Source: Loxodes magnus
Lineage: Eukaryota; Ciliophora; Karyorelictea; Loxodida; Loxodidae
Assembly: GCA_946699065.1 (NCBI GenBank)
Contig: CAMPDV010001974.1
Span: 1-64,000, forward strand
DNA: 64,000 bases
Direction of reading: 5' to 3'
Part shown: positions 34,774 to 48,170 of the stretch, piece after piece
Layout: each line of letters begins with the position of its first letter
Numbering within the stretch: position 1 is the stretch's first letter
Position numbers and translations under genes: made by a program
The notes under the pieces: model-generated
What the model saw: the letters and a program-made list of their open reading frames with translations, nothing else
What the model was told of the DNA's origin: nothing
Databases searched by the model: none

Positions 34774-37700
34774 AGTGTGAGTTAGGTAATTGAAAGTGAT
34801 GATAGAAAATGAGAAAGAGAGATAAGATTTCTAAGAAAAGTGAAGTCGAAAAGCAAGTAAAAGAGTGTGAGTTAGTATATTGAAAGTGATAATAGAAAAT
34901 AATAAAGAGAAATCAGATTTCTAAGAAAAGTGAAGTAGAAAAGCAAGTAAAAGAGTGTGAGATAGTATATTGAAAGTGATAATAGAAAATAATAAAGAGA
35001 AATCAGATTTCTAAGAAAAGTGAAGTAGAAAAGCAAGTAAAAGAGTGTGAGTTAGGTAATTGAAAGTGATAATAGAAAATAATAAAGAGAAATCAGATTT
35101 CTAAGAAAAGTGAAGTAGAAAAGCAAGTAAAAGAGTGTGAGATAGTATATTGAAAGTGATAATAGAAAATAATAAAGAGAAATCAGATTTCTAAGAAAAG
35201 TGAAGTAGAAAAGCAAGTAAAAGAGTGTGAGTTAGGTAATTGAAAGTAATAATAGAAAATGAGAAAGAGAGATAAGATTTCTAAGAAAAGTGAAGTAGAA
35301 AAGCAAGTAAAAGAGTGTGAGTTAGGTAATTGAAAGTAATAATAGAAAATGAGAAAGAGAGATAAGATTTCTAAGAAAATTGAAGTAGAAAAGCAAGTAA
35401 AAGAGTGTGAGTTAGGTAATTGAAAGTGATGATAGAAAATGAGAAAGAGAGATGAGATTTGAAAGAAAAGTGAAGTAGAAAAGCAAGTAAAAGAGTGTGA
35501 GTTAGGTAATTGAAAGTAATAATAGAAAATGAGAAAGAGAGATGAGATTTGAAAGAAAAGTGAAGTAGAAAAGCAAGTAAAAGAGTCTGAGTTAGGTAAT
35601 TGAAAGTAATAATAGAAAATGAGAAAGAGAGATGAGATTTCTAAGAAAAGTGAAGTAGAAAAGCAGTAAAAGAGTGTGAGTTAGGTAATTGAAAGTAATA
35701 ATAGAAAATGAGAAAGAGAGATAAGATTTCTAAGAAAAGTGAAGTAGAAAAGCAAGTAAAAGAGTGTGAGTTAGGTAATTGAAAGTAATGATAGAAAATG
35801 AGAAAGAGAGATGAGATTTGAAAGAAAAGTGAAGTAGAAAAGCAAGTAAAAGAGTGTGAGTTAGGTAATTGAAAGTAATAATAGAAAATGAGAAAGAGAG
35901 ATGAGATTTGAAAGAAAAGTGAAGTAGAAAAGCAGTAAAAGAGTGTGAGTTAGGTAATTGAAAGTAATAATAGAAAATGAGAAAGAGAGATAAGATTTCT
36001 AAGAAAAGTGAAGTAGAAAAGCAAGTAAAAGAGTGTGAGTTAGGTAATTGAAAGTAATGATAGAAAATGAGAAAGAGAGATGAGATTTGAAAGAAAAGTG
36101 AATTAGAAAAGCAAGTAAAAGAGTGTGAGTTAGGTAATTGAAAGTAACAATAGAAAATGAGAAAGAGAGATAAGATTTCTAAGAAAAGTGAAGTAGAAAA
36201 GCAAGTAAAAGAGTGTGAGTTAGGTAATTGAAAGTAATAATAGAAAATGAGAAAGAGAGATGTGATATGAAAGAAAAGTGAAGTAGAAAAGCAAGTAAAA
36301 GAGTGTGAGTTAGGTAATTGAAAGTGATGATAGAAAATGAGAAAGAGAGATAAGATTTCTAAGAAAAGTGAAGTAGAAAAGCAAGTAAAAGAGTCTGAGT
36401 TAGGTAATTGAAAGTGATAATAGAAAATAATAAAGAGAAATCAGATTTCTAAGAAAAGTGAAGTCGAAAAGCAAGTAAAAGAGTGTGAGTTAGGTAATTG
36501 AAAGTGATGATAGAAAATGAGAAAGAGAGATGAGATTTGAAAGAAAAGTGAATTAGAAAAGCAAGTAAAAGAGTGTGAGTTAGGTAATTGAAAGTAACAA
36601 TAGAAAATGAGAAAGAGAGATAAGATTTCTAAGAAAAGTGAAGTAGAAAAGCAAGTAAAAGAGTGTGAGTTAGGTAATTGAAAGTAATAATAGAAAATGA
36701 GAAAGAGAGATAAGATTTCTAAGAAAAGTGAAGTAGAAAAGCAAGTAAAAGAGTGTGAGTTAGGTAATTGAAAGTAATAATAGAAAATGAGAAAGAGAGA
36801 TAAGATTTCTAAGAAAAGTGAAGTAGAAAAGCAAGTAAAAGAGTGTGAGTTAGTATATTGAAAGTGATAATAGAAAATAATAAAGAGAAATCAGATTTCT
36901 AAGAAAAGTGAAGTCGAAAAGCAAGTAAAAGAGTGTGAGTTAGGTAATTGAAAGTGATGATAGAAAATGAGAAAGAGAGATGAGATTTGAAAGAAAAGTG
37001 AATTAGAAAAGCAAGTAAAAGAGTGTGAGTTAGGTAATTGAAAGTAACAATAGAAAATGAGAAAGAGAGATAAGATTTCTAAGAAAAGTGAAGTAGAAAA
37101 GCAAGTAAAAGAGTGTGAGTTAGGTAATTGAAAGTAATAATAGAAAATGAGAAAGAGAGATAAGATTTCTAAGAAAAGTGAAGTAGAAAAGCAAGTAAAA
37201 GAGTCTGAGTTAGGTAATTGAAAGTGATAATAGAAAATAATAAAGAGAAATCAGATTTCTAAGAAAAGTGAAGTCGAAAAGCAAGTAAAAGAGTGTGAGT
37301 TAGGTAATTGAAAGTGATGATAGAAAATGAGAAAGAGAGATGAGATTTGAAAGAAAAGTGAATTAGAAAAGCAAGTAAAAGAGTGTGAGTTAGGTAATTG
37401 AAAGTAACAATAGAAAATGAGAAAGAGAGATAAGATTTCTAAGAAAAGTGAAGTAGAAAAGCAAGTAAAAGAGTGTGAGTTAGGTAATTGAAAGTAATAA
37501 TAGAAAATGAGAAAGAGAGATGAGATTTCTAAGAAAAGTGAAGTAGAAAAGCAAGTAAAAGAGTCTGAGTTAGGTAATTGAAAGTGATAATAGAAAATAA
37601 TAAAGAGAAATCAGATTTCTAAGAAAAGTGAAGTCGAAAAGCAAGTAAAAGAGTGTGAGTTAGGTAATTGAAAGTGATGATAGAAAATGAGAAAGAGAGA

Positions 37701-38281
37701 TGAGATTTGAAAGAAAAGTGAATTAGAAAAGCAAGTAAAAGAGTGTGAGTTAGGTAATTGAAAGTAATAATAGAAAATGAGAAAGAGAGATAAGATTTCT
37801 AAGAAAAGTGAAGTAGAAAAGCAAGTAAAAGAGTGTGAGATAGTATATTGAAAGTGATAATAGAAAATAATAAAGAGAAATCAGATTTCTAAGAAAAGTG
37901 AAGTAGAAAAGCAAGTAATAGAGTGTGAGTTAGTATATTGAAAGTGATAATAGAAAATAATAAAGAGAAATCAGATTTCTAAGAAAAGTGAATTAGAAAA
38001 GCAAGTAAAAGAGTGTGAGTTAGGTAATTGAAAGTAATAATAGAAAATGAGAAAGAGAGATGAGATTTTTAAGAAAATTGAAGTAGAAAAGCAAGTAAAA
38101 GAGTGTGAGTTAGGTAATTGAAAGTGATGATAGAAAATGAGAAAGAGAGATAAGATTTCTAAGAAAAGTGAAGTAGAAAAGCAAGTAAAAGAGTGTGAGT
38201 TAGGTAATTGAAAGTAATAATAGAAAATGAGAAAGAGAGATGAGATTTCTAAGAAAAGTGAAGTAGAAAAGCAAGTAAAAG

Positions 38282-38370
38282 AGTGTGAGTTAGGTAATTG
38301 AAAGTGATAATAGAAAAAATAAAGAGAAATCAGATTTCTAAGAAAAGTGAAATCGAAAAGCAAGTAAAAG
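38282..38370 (+). repeat. 89-bp B2 monomer with one T missing
   Basis: Opens copy 2 of the large block and has the same gaaatcgaaaag tail as 33877. The linked minus-strand frame is 130 codons. Confidence 0.9.
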
Positions 38371-38999
38371 AGTGTGAGTTAGGTAATTGAAAGTGATGAT
38401 AGAAAATGAGAAAGAGAGATAAGATTTCTAAGAAAAGTGAAGTAGAAAAGCAAGTAATAGAGTGTGAGTTAGTATATTGAAAGTGATAATAGAAAATAAT
38501 AAAGAGAAATCAGATTTCTAAGAAAAGTGAATTAGAAAAGCAAGTAAAAGAGTGTGAGTTAGGTAATTGAAAGTAATAATAGAAAATGAGAAAGAGAGAT
38601 GAGATTTTTAAGAAAAGTGAAGTAGAAAAGCAAGTAAAAGAGTGTGAGTTAGGTAATTGAAAGTAATAATAGAAAATGAGAAAGAGAGATGAGATTTCTA
38701 AGAAAAGTGAAGTAGAAAAGCAAGTAAAAGAGTGTGAGTTAGGTAATTGAAAGTGATAATAGAAAATGAGTAAGAGAGATGAGATTTCTAAGAAAAGTGA
38801 AGTAGAAAAGCAGTAAAAGAGTGTGAGTTAGGTAATTGAAAGTAATAATAGAAAATGAGAAAGAGAGATAAGATTTCTAAGAAAAGTGAAGTAGAAAAGC
38901 AAGTAAAAGAGTGTGAGTTAGGTAATTGAAAGTAATGATAGAAAATGAGAAAGAGAAATCAGATTTCTAAGAAAAGTGAAGTAGAAAAGCAAGTAAAAG

Positions 39000-39718
39000 A
39001 GTGTGAGTTAGGTAATTGAAAGTGATGATAGAAAATGAGAAAGAGAGATAAGATTTTTAAGAAAAGTGAAGTAGAAAAGCAAGTAATAGAGTGTGAGTTA
39101 GTATATTGAAAGTGATAATAGAAAAAATAAAGAGAAATCAGATTTCTAAGAAAAGTGAAGTCGAAAAGCAAGTAAAAGAGTGTGAGTTAGGTAATTGAAA
39201 GTGATGATAGAAAATGAGAAAGAGAGATAAGATTTCTAAGAAAAGTGAAGTCGAAAAGCAAGTAAAAGAGTGTGAGTTAGTATATTGAAAGTGATAATAG
39301 AAAATAATAAAGAGAAATCAGATTTCTAAGAAAAGTGAAGTAGAAAAGCAAGTAAAAGAGTGTGAGATAGTATATTGAAAGTGATAATAGAAAATAATAA
39401 AGAGAAATCAGATTTCTAAGAAAAGTGAAGTAGAAAAGCAAGTAAAAGAGTGTGAGTTAGGTAATTGAAAGTGATAATAGAAAATAATAAAGAGAAATCA
39501 GATTTCTAAGAAAAGTGAAGTAGAAAAGCAAGTAAAAGAGTGTGAGATAGTATATTGAAAGTGATAATAGAAAATAATAAAGAGAAATCAGATTTCTAAG
39601 AAAAGTGAAGTAGAAAAGCAAGTAAAAGAGTGTGAGTTAGGTAATTGAAAGTAATAATAGAAAATGAGAAAGAGAGATAAGATTTCTAAGAAAAGTGAAG
39701 TAGAAAAGCAAGTAAAAG
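39000..39718 (+). repeat. 719-bp tandem duplication inside the large block, copy 1
   Basis: Eight monomers (seven of 90 and one of 89 bp) in the same order as 39719-40437. Copies 1 and 3 of the large block hold this segment once, so the duplication is specific to copy 2. Confidence 0.85.
39090..39178 (+). repeat. 89-bp B2 monomer with one T missing
   Basis: Counterpart of 34685 at offset 4405. The linked minus-strand frame is 70 codons. Confidence 0.9.
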
Positions 39719-40437
39719 AGTGTGAGTTAGGTAATTGAAAGTGATGATAGAAAATGAGAAAGAGAGATAAGATTTTTAAGAAAAGTGAAGTAGAAAAGCA
39801 AGTAATAGAGTGTGAGTTAGTATATTGAAAGTGATAATAGAAAAAATAAAGAGAAATCAGATTTCTAAGAAAAGTGAAGTCGAAAAGCAAGTAAAAGAGT
39901 GTGAGTTAGGTAATTGAAAGTGATGATAGAAAATGAGAAAGAGAGATAAGATTTCTAAGAAAAGTGAAGTCGAAAAGCAAGTAAAAGAGTGTGAGTTAGT
40001 ATATTGAAAGTGATAATAGAAAATAATAAAGAGAAATCAGATTTCTAAGAAAAGTGAAGTAGAAAAGCAAGTAAAAGAGTGTGAGATAGTATATTGAAAG
40101 TGATAATAGAAAATAATAAAGAGAAATCAGATTTCTAAGAAAAGTGAAGTAGAAAAGCAAGTAAAAGAGTGTGAGTTAGGTAATTGAAAGTGATAATAGA
40201 AAATAATAAAGAGAAATCAGATTTCTAAGAAAAGTGAAGTAGAAAAGCAAGTAAAAGAGTGTGAGATAGTATATTGAAAGTGATAATAGAAAATAATAAA
40301 GAGAAATCAGATTTCTAAGAAAAGTGAAGTAGAAAAGCAAGTAAAAGAGTGTGAGTTAGGTAATTGAAAGTAATAATAGAAAATGAGAAAGAGAGATAAG
40401 ATTTCTAAGAAAAGTGAAGTAGAAAAGCAAGTAAAAG
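39719..40437 (+). repeat. 719-bp tandem duplication inside the large block, copy 2
   Basis: Same monomer order as 39000-39718. Offsets to the third block return to normal if this copy is left out (5933 - 719 = 5214 at the agtctgag marker). Confidence 0.85.
39809..39897 (+). repeat. 89-bp B2 monomer with one T missing
   Basis: Duplicate of 39090 within the 719-bp duplication. The linked minus-strand frame is 100 codons, because the next B2 is one monomer further away. Confidence 0.9.
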
Positions 40438-41155
40438 AGTGTGAGTTAGGTAATTGAAAGTAATAATAGAAAATGAGAAAGAGAGATAAGATTTCTAAGA
40501 AAATTGAAGTAGAAAAGCAAGTAAAAGAGTGTGAGTTAGGTAATTGAAAGTGATGATAGAAAATGAGAAAGAGAGATGAGATTTGAAAGAAAAGTGAAGT
40601 AGAAAAGCAAGTAAAAGAGTGTGAGTTAGGTAATTGAAAGTAATAATAGAAAATGAGAAAGAGAGATGAGATTTGAAAGAAAAGTGAAGTAGAAAAGCAA
40701 GTAAAAGAGTCTGAGTTAGGTAATTGAAAGTAATAATAGAAAATGAGAAAGAGAGATGAGATTTCTAAGAAAAGTGAAGTAGAAAAGCAGTAAAAGAGTG
40801 TGAGTTAGGTAATTGAAAGTAATAATAGAAAATGAGAAAGAGAGATAAGATTTCTAAGAAAAGTGAAGTAGAAAAGCAAGTAAAAGAGTGTGAGTTAGGT
40901 AATTGAAAGTAATGATAGAAAATGAGAAAGAGAGATGAGATTTGAAAGAAAAGTGAAGTAGAAAAGCAAGTAAAAGAGTGTGAGTTAGGTAATTGAAAGT
41001 AATAATAGAAAATGAGAAAGAGAGATGAGATTTGAAAGAAAAGTGAAGTAGAAAAGCAGTAAAAGAGTGTGAGTTAGGTAATTGAAAGTAATAATAGAAA
41101 ATGAGAAAGAGAGATAAGATTTCTAAGAAAAGTGAAGTAGAAAAGCAAGTAATAG

Positions 41156-41244
41156 AGTGTGAGTTAGTATATTGAAAGTGATAATAGAAAAAATAAAGAG
41201 AAATCAGATTTCTAAGAAAAGTGAAGTCGAAAAGCAAGTAAAAG
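41156..41244 (+). repeat. 89-bp B2 monomer with one T missing, in a replaced patch
   Basis: Copy 1 has other 90-bp monomers here (gatttg with gaattag, then aacaatag). Copy 2 has this monomer and a gatgatag one, so a two-monomer patch seems to have been exchanged. The linked frame is 127 codons, shifted partway by gcagt at 41056. Confidence 0.85.
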
Positions 41245-43764
41245 AGTGTGAGTTAGGTAATTGAAAGTGATGATAGAAAATGAGAAAGAGAGATAAGATT
41301 TCTAAGAAAAGTGAAGTAGAAAAGCAAGTAAAAGAGTGTGAGTTAGGTAATTGAAAGTAATAATAGAAAATGAGAAAGAGAGATGTGATATGAAAGAAAA
41401 GTGAAGTAGAAAAGCAAGTAAAAGAGTGTGAGTTAGGTAATTGAAAGTGATGATAGAAAATGAGAAAGAGAGATAAGATTTCTAAGAAAAGTGAAGTAGA
41501 AAAGCAAGTAAAAGAGTCTGAGTTAGGTAATTGAAAGTGATAATAGAAAATAATAAAGAGAAATCAGATTTCTAAGAAAAGTGAAGTCGAAAAGCAAGTA
41601 AAAGAGTGTGAGTTAGGTAATTGAAAGTGATGATAGAAAATGAGAAAGAGAGATGAGATTTGAAAGAAAAGTGAATTAGAAAAGCAAGTAAAAGAGTGTG
41701 AGTTAGGTAATTGAAAGTAACAATAGAAAATGAGAAAGAGAGATAAGATTTCTAAGAAAAGTGAAGTAGAAAAGCAAGTAAAAGAGTGTGAGTTAGGTAA
41801 TTGAAAGTAATAATAGAAAATGAGAAAGAGAGATAAGATTTCTAAGAAAAGTGAAGTAGAAAAGCAAGTAAAAGAGTGTGAGTTAGGTAATTGAAAGTAA
41901 TAATAGAAAATGAGAAAGAGAGATAAGATTTCTAAGAAAAGTGAAGTAGAAAAGCAAGTAAAAGAGTGTGAGTTAGTATATTGAAAGTGATAATAGAAAA
42001 TAATAAAGAGAAATCAGATTTCTAAGAAAAGTGAAGTCGAAAAGCAAGTAAAAGAGTGTGAGTTAGGTAATTGAAAGTGATGATAGAAAATGAGAAAGAG
42101 AGATGAGATTTGAAAGAAAAGTGAATTAGAAAAGCAAGTAAAAGAGTGTGAGTTAGGTAATTGAAAGTAACAATAGAAAATGAGAAAGAGAGATAAGATT
42201 TCTAAGAAAAGTGAAGTAGAAAAGCAAGTAAAAGAGTGTGAGTTAGGTAATTGAAAGTAATAATAGAAAATGAGAAAGAGAGATAAGATTTCTAAGAAAA
42301 GTGAAGTAGAAAAGCAAGTAAAAGAGTCTGAGTTAGGTAATTGAAAGTGATAATAGAAAATAATAAAGAGAAATCAGATTTCTAAGAAAAGTGAAGTCGA
42401 AAAGCAAGTAAAAGAGTGTGAGTTAGGTAATTGAAAGTGATGATAGAAAATGAGAAAGAGAGATGAGATTTGAAAGAAAAGTGAATTAGAAAAGCAAGTA
42501 AAAGAGTGTGAGTTAGGTAATTGAAAGTAACAATAGAAAATGAGAAAGAGAGATAAGATTTCTAAGAAAAGTGAAGTAGAAAAGCAAGTAAAAGAGTGTG
42601 AGTTAGGTAATTGAAAGTAATAATAGAAAATGAGAAAGAGAGATGAGATTTCTAAGAAAAGTGAAGTAGAAAAGCAAGTAAAAGAGTCTGAGTTAGGTAA
42701 TTGAAAGTGATAATAGAAAATAATAAAGAGAAATCAGATTTCTAAGAAAAGTGAAGTCGAAAAGCAAGTAAAAGAGTGTGAGTTAGGTAATTGAAAGTGA
42801 TGATAGAAAATGAGAAAGAGAGATGAGATTTGAAAGAAAAGTGAATTAGAAAAGCAAGTAAAAGAGTGTGAGTTAGGTAATTGAAAGTAATAATAGAAAA
42901 TGAGAAAGAGAGATAAGATTTCTAAGAAAAGTGAAGTAGAAAAGCAAGTAAAAGAGTGTGAGATAGTATATTGAAAGTGATAATAGAAAATAATAAAGAG
43001 AAATCAGATTTCTAAGAAAAGTGAAGTAGAAAAGCAAGTAATAGAGTGTGAGTTAGTATATTGAAAGTGATAATAGAAAATAATAAAGAGAAATCAGATT
43101 TCTAAGAAAAGTGAATTAGAAAAGCAAGTAAAAGAGTGTGAGTTAGGTAATTGAAAGTAATAATAGAAAATGAGAAAGAGAGATGAGATTTTTAAGAAAA
43201 TTGAAGTAGAAAAGCAAGTAAAAGAGTGTGAGTTAGGTAATTGAAAGTGATGATAGAAAATGAGAAAGAGAGATAAGATTTCTAAGAAAAGTGAAGTAGA
43301 AAAGCAAGTAAAAGAGTGTGAGTTAGGTAATTGAAAGTAATAATAGAAAATGAGAAAGAGAGATGAGATTTCTAAGAAAAGTGAAGTAGAAAAGCAAGTA
43401 AAAGAGTGTGAGTTAGGTAATTGAAAGTGATAATAGAAAATGAGTAAGAGAGATGAGATTTCTAAGAAAAGTGAAGTAGAAAAGCAAGTAAAAGAGTGTG
43501 AGTTAGGTAATTGAAAGTAATAATAGAAAATGAGAAAGAGAGATGTGATTTGAAAGAAAAGTGAAGTCGAAAAGCAAGTAAAAGAGTGTGAGTTAGGTAA
43601 TTGAAAGTGATGATAGAAAATGAGAAAGAGAGATGAGATTTCTAAGAAAAGTGAAGTAGAAAAGCAAGTAAAAGAGTGTGAGTTAGGTAATTGAAAGTGA
43701 TAATAGAAAATAATAAAGAGAGATGAGATTTTTAAGAAAAGTGAAGTAGAAAAGCAAGTAAAAG

Positions 43765-43853
43765 AGTGTGAGTTAGGTAATTGAAAGTGATAATAGAAAA
43801 AATAAAGAGAAATCAGATTTCTAAGAAAAGTGAAATCGAAAAGCAAGTAAAAG
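43765..43853 (+). repeat. 89-bp B2 monomer with one T missing
   Basis: Opens copy 3, again with the gaaatcgaaaag tail. The linked minus-strand frame, 250 codons, is the longest in the window. Confidence 0.9.
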
Positions 43854-45022
43854 AGTGTGAGTTAGGTAATTGAAAGTGATGATAGAAAATGAGAAAGAGA
43901 GATAAGATTTCTAAGAAAAGTGAAGTAGAAAAGCAAGTAATAGAGTGTGAGTTAGTATATTGAAAGTGATAATAGAAAATAATAAAGAGAAATCAGATTT
44001 CTAAGAAAAGTGAATTAGAAAAGCAAGTAAAAGAGTGTGAGTTAGGTAATTGAAAGTAATAATAGAAAATGATAAAGAGAGATGAGATTTTTAAGAAAAG
44101 TGAAGTAGAAAAGCAAGTAAAAGAGTGTGAGTTAGTATATTGAAAGTGATAATAGAAAATAATAAAGAGAAATCAGATTTCTAAGAAAAGTGAATTAGAA
44201 AAGCAAGTAAAAGAGTGTGAGTTAGGTAATTGAAAGTAATAATAGAAAATGAGAAAGAGAGATGAGATTTTTAAGAAAATTGAAGTAGAAAAGCAAGTAA
44301 AAGAGTGTGAGTTAGGTAATTGAAAGTGATGATAGAAAATGAGAAAGAGAGATAAGATTTCTAAGAAAAGTGAAGTAGAAAAGCAAGTAAAAGAGTGTGA
44401 GTTAGGTAATTGAAAGTAATAATAGAAAATGAGAAAGAGAGATGAGATTTCTAAGAAAAGTGAAGTAGAAAAGCAAGTAAAAGAGTGTGAGTTAGGTAAT
44501 TGAAAGTGATAATAGAAAATGAGTAAGAGAGATGAGATTTCTAAGAAAAGTGAAGTAGAAAAGCAAGTAAAAGAGTGTGAGTTAGGTAATTGAAAGTAAT
44601 AATAGAAAATGAGAAAGAGAGATGAGATTTCTAAGAAAAGTGAAGTAGAAAAGCAAGTAAAAGAGTGTGAGTTAGGTAATTGAAAGTGATAATAGAAAAT
44701 GAGTAAGAGAGATGAGATTTCTAAGAAAAGTGAAGTAGAAAAGCAGTAAAAGAGTGTGAGTTAGGTAATTGAAAGTAATAATAGAAAATGAGAAAGAGAG
44801 ATAAGATTTCTAAGAAAAGTGAAGTAGAAAAGCAAGTAAAAGAGTGTGAGTTAGGTAATTGAAAGTAATGATAGAAAATGAGAAAGAGAAATCAGATTTC
44901 TAAGAAAAGTGAAGTAGAAAAGCAAGTAAAAGAGTGTGAGTTAGGTAATTGAAAGTGATGATAGAAAATGAGAAAGAGAGATAAGATTTTTAAGAAAAGT
45001 GAAGTAGAAAAGCAAGTAATAG

Positions 45023-45111
45023 AGTGTGAGTTAGTATATTGAAAGTGATAATAGAAAAAATAAAGAGAAATCAGATTTCTAAGAAAAGTGAAGTCGAAAA
45101 GCAAGTAAAAG
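45023..45111 (+). repeat. 89-bp B2 monomer with one T missing
   Basis: Counterpart of 34685 and 39090 in the third block. The linked frame is 70 codons. Confidence 0.9.
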
Positions 45112-48100
45112 AGTGTGAGTTAGGTAATTGAAAGTGATGATAGAAAATGAGAAAGAGAGATAAGATTTCTAAGAAAAGTGAAGTCGAAAAGCAAGTAAAA
45201 GAGTGTGAGTTAGTATATTGAAAGTGATAATAGAAAATAATAAAGAGAAATCAGATTTCTAAGAAAAGTGAAGTAGAAAAGCAAGTAAAAGAGTGTGAGA
45301 TAGTATATTGAAAGTGATAATAGAAAATAATAAAGAGAAATCAGATTTCTAAGAAAAGTGAAGTAGAAAAGCAAGTAAAAGAGTGTGAGTTAGGTAATTG
45401 AAAGTGATAATAGAAAATAATAAAGAGAAATCAGATTTCTAAGAAAAGTGAAGTAGAAAAGCAAGTAAAAGAGTGTGAGATAGTATATTGAAAGTGATAA
45501 TAGAAAATAATAAAGAGAAATCAGATTTCTAAGAAAAGTGAAGTAGAAAAGCAAGTAAAAGAGTGTGAGTTAGGTAATTGAAAGTAATAATAGAAAATGA
45601 GAAAGAGAGATAAGATTTCTAAGAAAAGTGAAGTAGAAAAGCAAGTAAAAGAGTGTGAGTTAGGTAATTGAAAGTAATAATAGAAAATGAGAAAGAGAGA
45701 TAAGATTTCTAAGAAAATTGAAGTAGAAAAGCAAGTAAAAGAGTGTGAGTTAGGTAATTGAAAGTGATGATAGAAAATGAGAAAGAGAGATGAGATTTGA
45801 AAGAAAAGTGAAGTAGAAAAGCAAGTAAAAGAGTGTGAGTTAGGTAATTGAAAGTAATAATAGAAAATGAGAAAGAGAGATGAGATTTGAAAGAAAAGTG
45901 AAGTAGAAAAGCAAGTAAAAGAGTCTGAGTTAGGTAATTGAAAGTAATAATAGAAAATGAGAAAGAGAGATGAGATTTCTAAGAAAAGTGAAGTAGAAAA
46001 GCAAGTAAAAGAGTGTGAGTTAGGTAATTGAAAGTAATAATAGAAAATGAGAAAGAGAGATAAGATTTCTAAGAAAAGTGAAGTAGAAAAGCAAGTAAAA
46101 GAGTGTGAGTTAGGTAATTGAAAGTAATGATAGAAAATGAGAAAGAGAGATGAGATTTGAAAGAAAAGTGAAGTAGAAAAGCAAGTAAAAGAGTGTGAGT
46201 TAGGTAATTGAAAGTAATAATAGAAAATGAGAAAGAGAGATGAGATTTGAAAGAAAAGTGAAGTAGAAAAGCAGTAAAAGAGTGTGAGTTAGGTAATTGA
46301 AAGTAATAATAGAAAATGAGAAAGAGAGATAAGATTTCTAAGAAAAGTGAAGTAGAAAAGCAAGTAAAAGAGTGTGAGTTAGGTAATTGAAAGTAATGAT
46401 AGAAAATGAGAAAGAGAGATGAGATTTGAAAGAAAAGTGAATTAGAAAAGCAAGTAAAAGAGTGTGAGTTAGGTAATTGAAAGTAACAATAGAAAATGAG
46501 AAAGAGAGATAAGATTTCTAAGAAAAGTGAAGTAGAAAAGCAAGTAAAAGAGTGTGAGTTAGGTAATTGAAAGTAATAATAGAAAATGAGAAAGAGAGAT
46601 GTGATTTGAAAGAAAAGTGAAGTAGAAAAGCAAGTAAAAGAGTGTGAGTTAGGTAATTGAAAGTGATGATAGAAAATGAGAAAGAGAGATAAGATTTCTA
46701 AGAAAAGTGAAGTAGAAAAGCAAGTAAAAGAGTCTGAGTTAGGTAATTGAAAGTGATAATAGAAAATAATAAAGAGAAATCAGATTTCTAAGAAAAGTGA
46801 AGTCGAAAAGCAAGTAAAAGAGTGTGAGTTAGGTAATTGAAAGTGATGATAGAAAATGAGAAAGAGAGATGAGATTTGAAAGAAAAGTGAATTAGAAAAG
46901 CAAGTAAAAGAGTGTGAGTTAGGTAATTGAAAGTAACAATAGAAAATGAGAAAGAGAGATGAGATTTTTAAGAAAATTGAAGTAGAAAAGCAAGTAAAAG
47001 AGTGTGAGTTAGGTAATTGAAAGTGATGATAGAAAATGAGAAAGAGAGATAAGATTTCTAAGAAAAGTGAAGTAGAAAAGCAAGTAAAAGAGTGTGAGTT
47101 AGGTAATTGAAAGTAATAATAGAAAATGAGAAAGAGAGATGAGATTTCTAAGAAAAGTGAAGTAGAAAAGCAAGTAAAAGAGTGTGAGTTAGGTAATTGA
47201 AAGTGATAATAGAAAATGAGTAAGAGAGATGAGATTTCTAAGAAAAGTGAAGTAGAAAAGCAAGTAAAAGAGTGTGAGTTAGGTAATTGAAAGTGATGAT
47301 AGAAAATGAGAAAGAGAGATGAGATTTGAAAGAAAAGTGAATTAGAAAAGCAAGTAAAAGAGTGTGAGTTAGGTAATTGAAAGTAACAATAGAAAATGAG
47401 AAAGAGAGATAAGATTTCTAAGAAAAGTGAAGTAGAAAAGCAAGTAAAAGAGTGTGAGTTAGGTAATTGAAAGTAATAATAGAAAATGAGAAAGAGAGAT
47501 AAGATTTCTAAGAAAAGTGAAGTAGAAAAGCAAGTAAAAGAGTCTGAGTTAGGTAATTGAAAGTGATAATAGAAAATAATAAAGAGAAATCAGATTTCTA
47601 AGAAAAGTGAAGTCGAAAAGCAAGTAAAAGAGTGTGAGTTAGGTAATTGAAAGTGATGATAGAAAATGAGAAAGAGAGATGAGATTTGAAAGAAAAGTGA
47701 ATTAGAAAAGCAAGTAAAAGAGTGTGAGTTAGGTAATTGAAAGTAACAATAGAAAATGAGAAAGAGAGATAAGATTTCTAAGAAAAGTGAAGTAGAAAAG
47801 CAAGTAAAAGAGTGTGAGTTAGGTAATTGAAAGTAATAATAGAAAATGAGAAAGAGAGATGAGATTTCTAAGAAAAGTGAAGTAGAAAAGCAAGTAAAAG
47901 AGTCTGAGTTAGGTAATTGAAAGTGATAATAGAAAATAATAAAGAGAAATCAGATTTCTAAGAAAAGTGAAGTCGAAAAGCAAGTAAAAGAGTGTGAGTT
48001 AGGTAATTGAAAGTGATGATAGAAAATGAGAAAGAGAGATGAGATTTGAAAGAAAAGTGAATTAGAAAAGCAAGTAAAAGAGTGTGAGTTAGGTAATTGA

Positions 48101-48170
48101 AAGTAATAATAGAAAATGAGAAAGAGAGATAAGATTTCTAAGAAAAGTGAAGTAGAAAAGCAAGTAAAAG

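Larger units (their letters stand above)
33877..38281 (+). repeat. Large higher-order block, copy 1 (4405 bp)
   Basis: Begins with an 89-bp monomer with gaaatcgaaaag in its tail (33941). Markers that recur in the next copy are the 89-bp monomer at 34685, the agtctgag and gcagt series around 35587-35932, tgtgatatg at 36261, and repeated sets of gatgatag, aacaatag and agtcgaaaag monomers to 37.8 kb. Confidence 0.82.
38282..43764 (+). repeat. Large higher-order block, copy 2 (5483 bp)
   Basis: Follows copy 1 at offset 4405 to 40437, then at 5124 because of an internal 719-bp duplication, and at 5123 after two monomers near 41.15 kb are replaced by others. Four extra monomers (360 bp) precede copy 3. 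Markers are gaaatcg at 38346 and tgtgatatg at 41384. Confidence 0.82.
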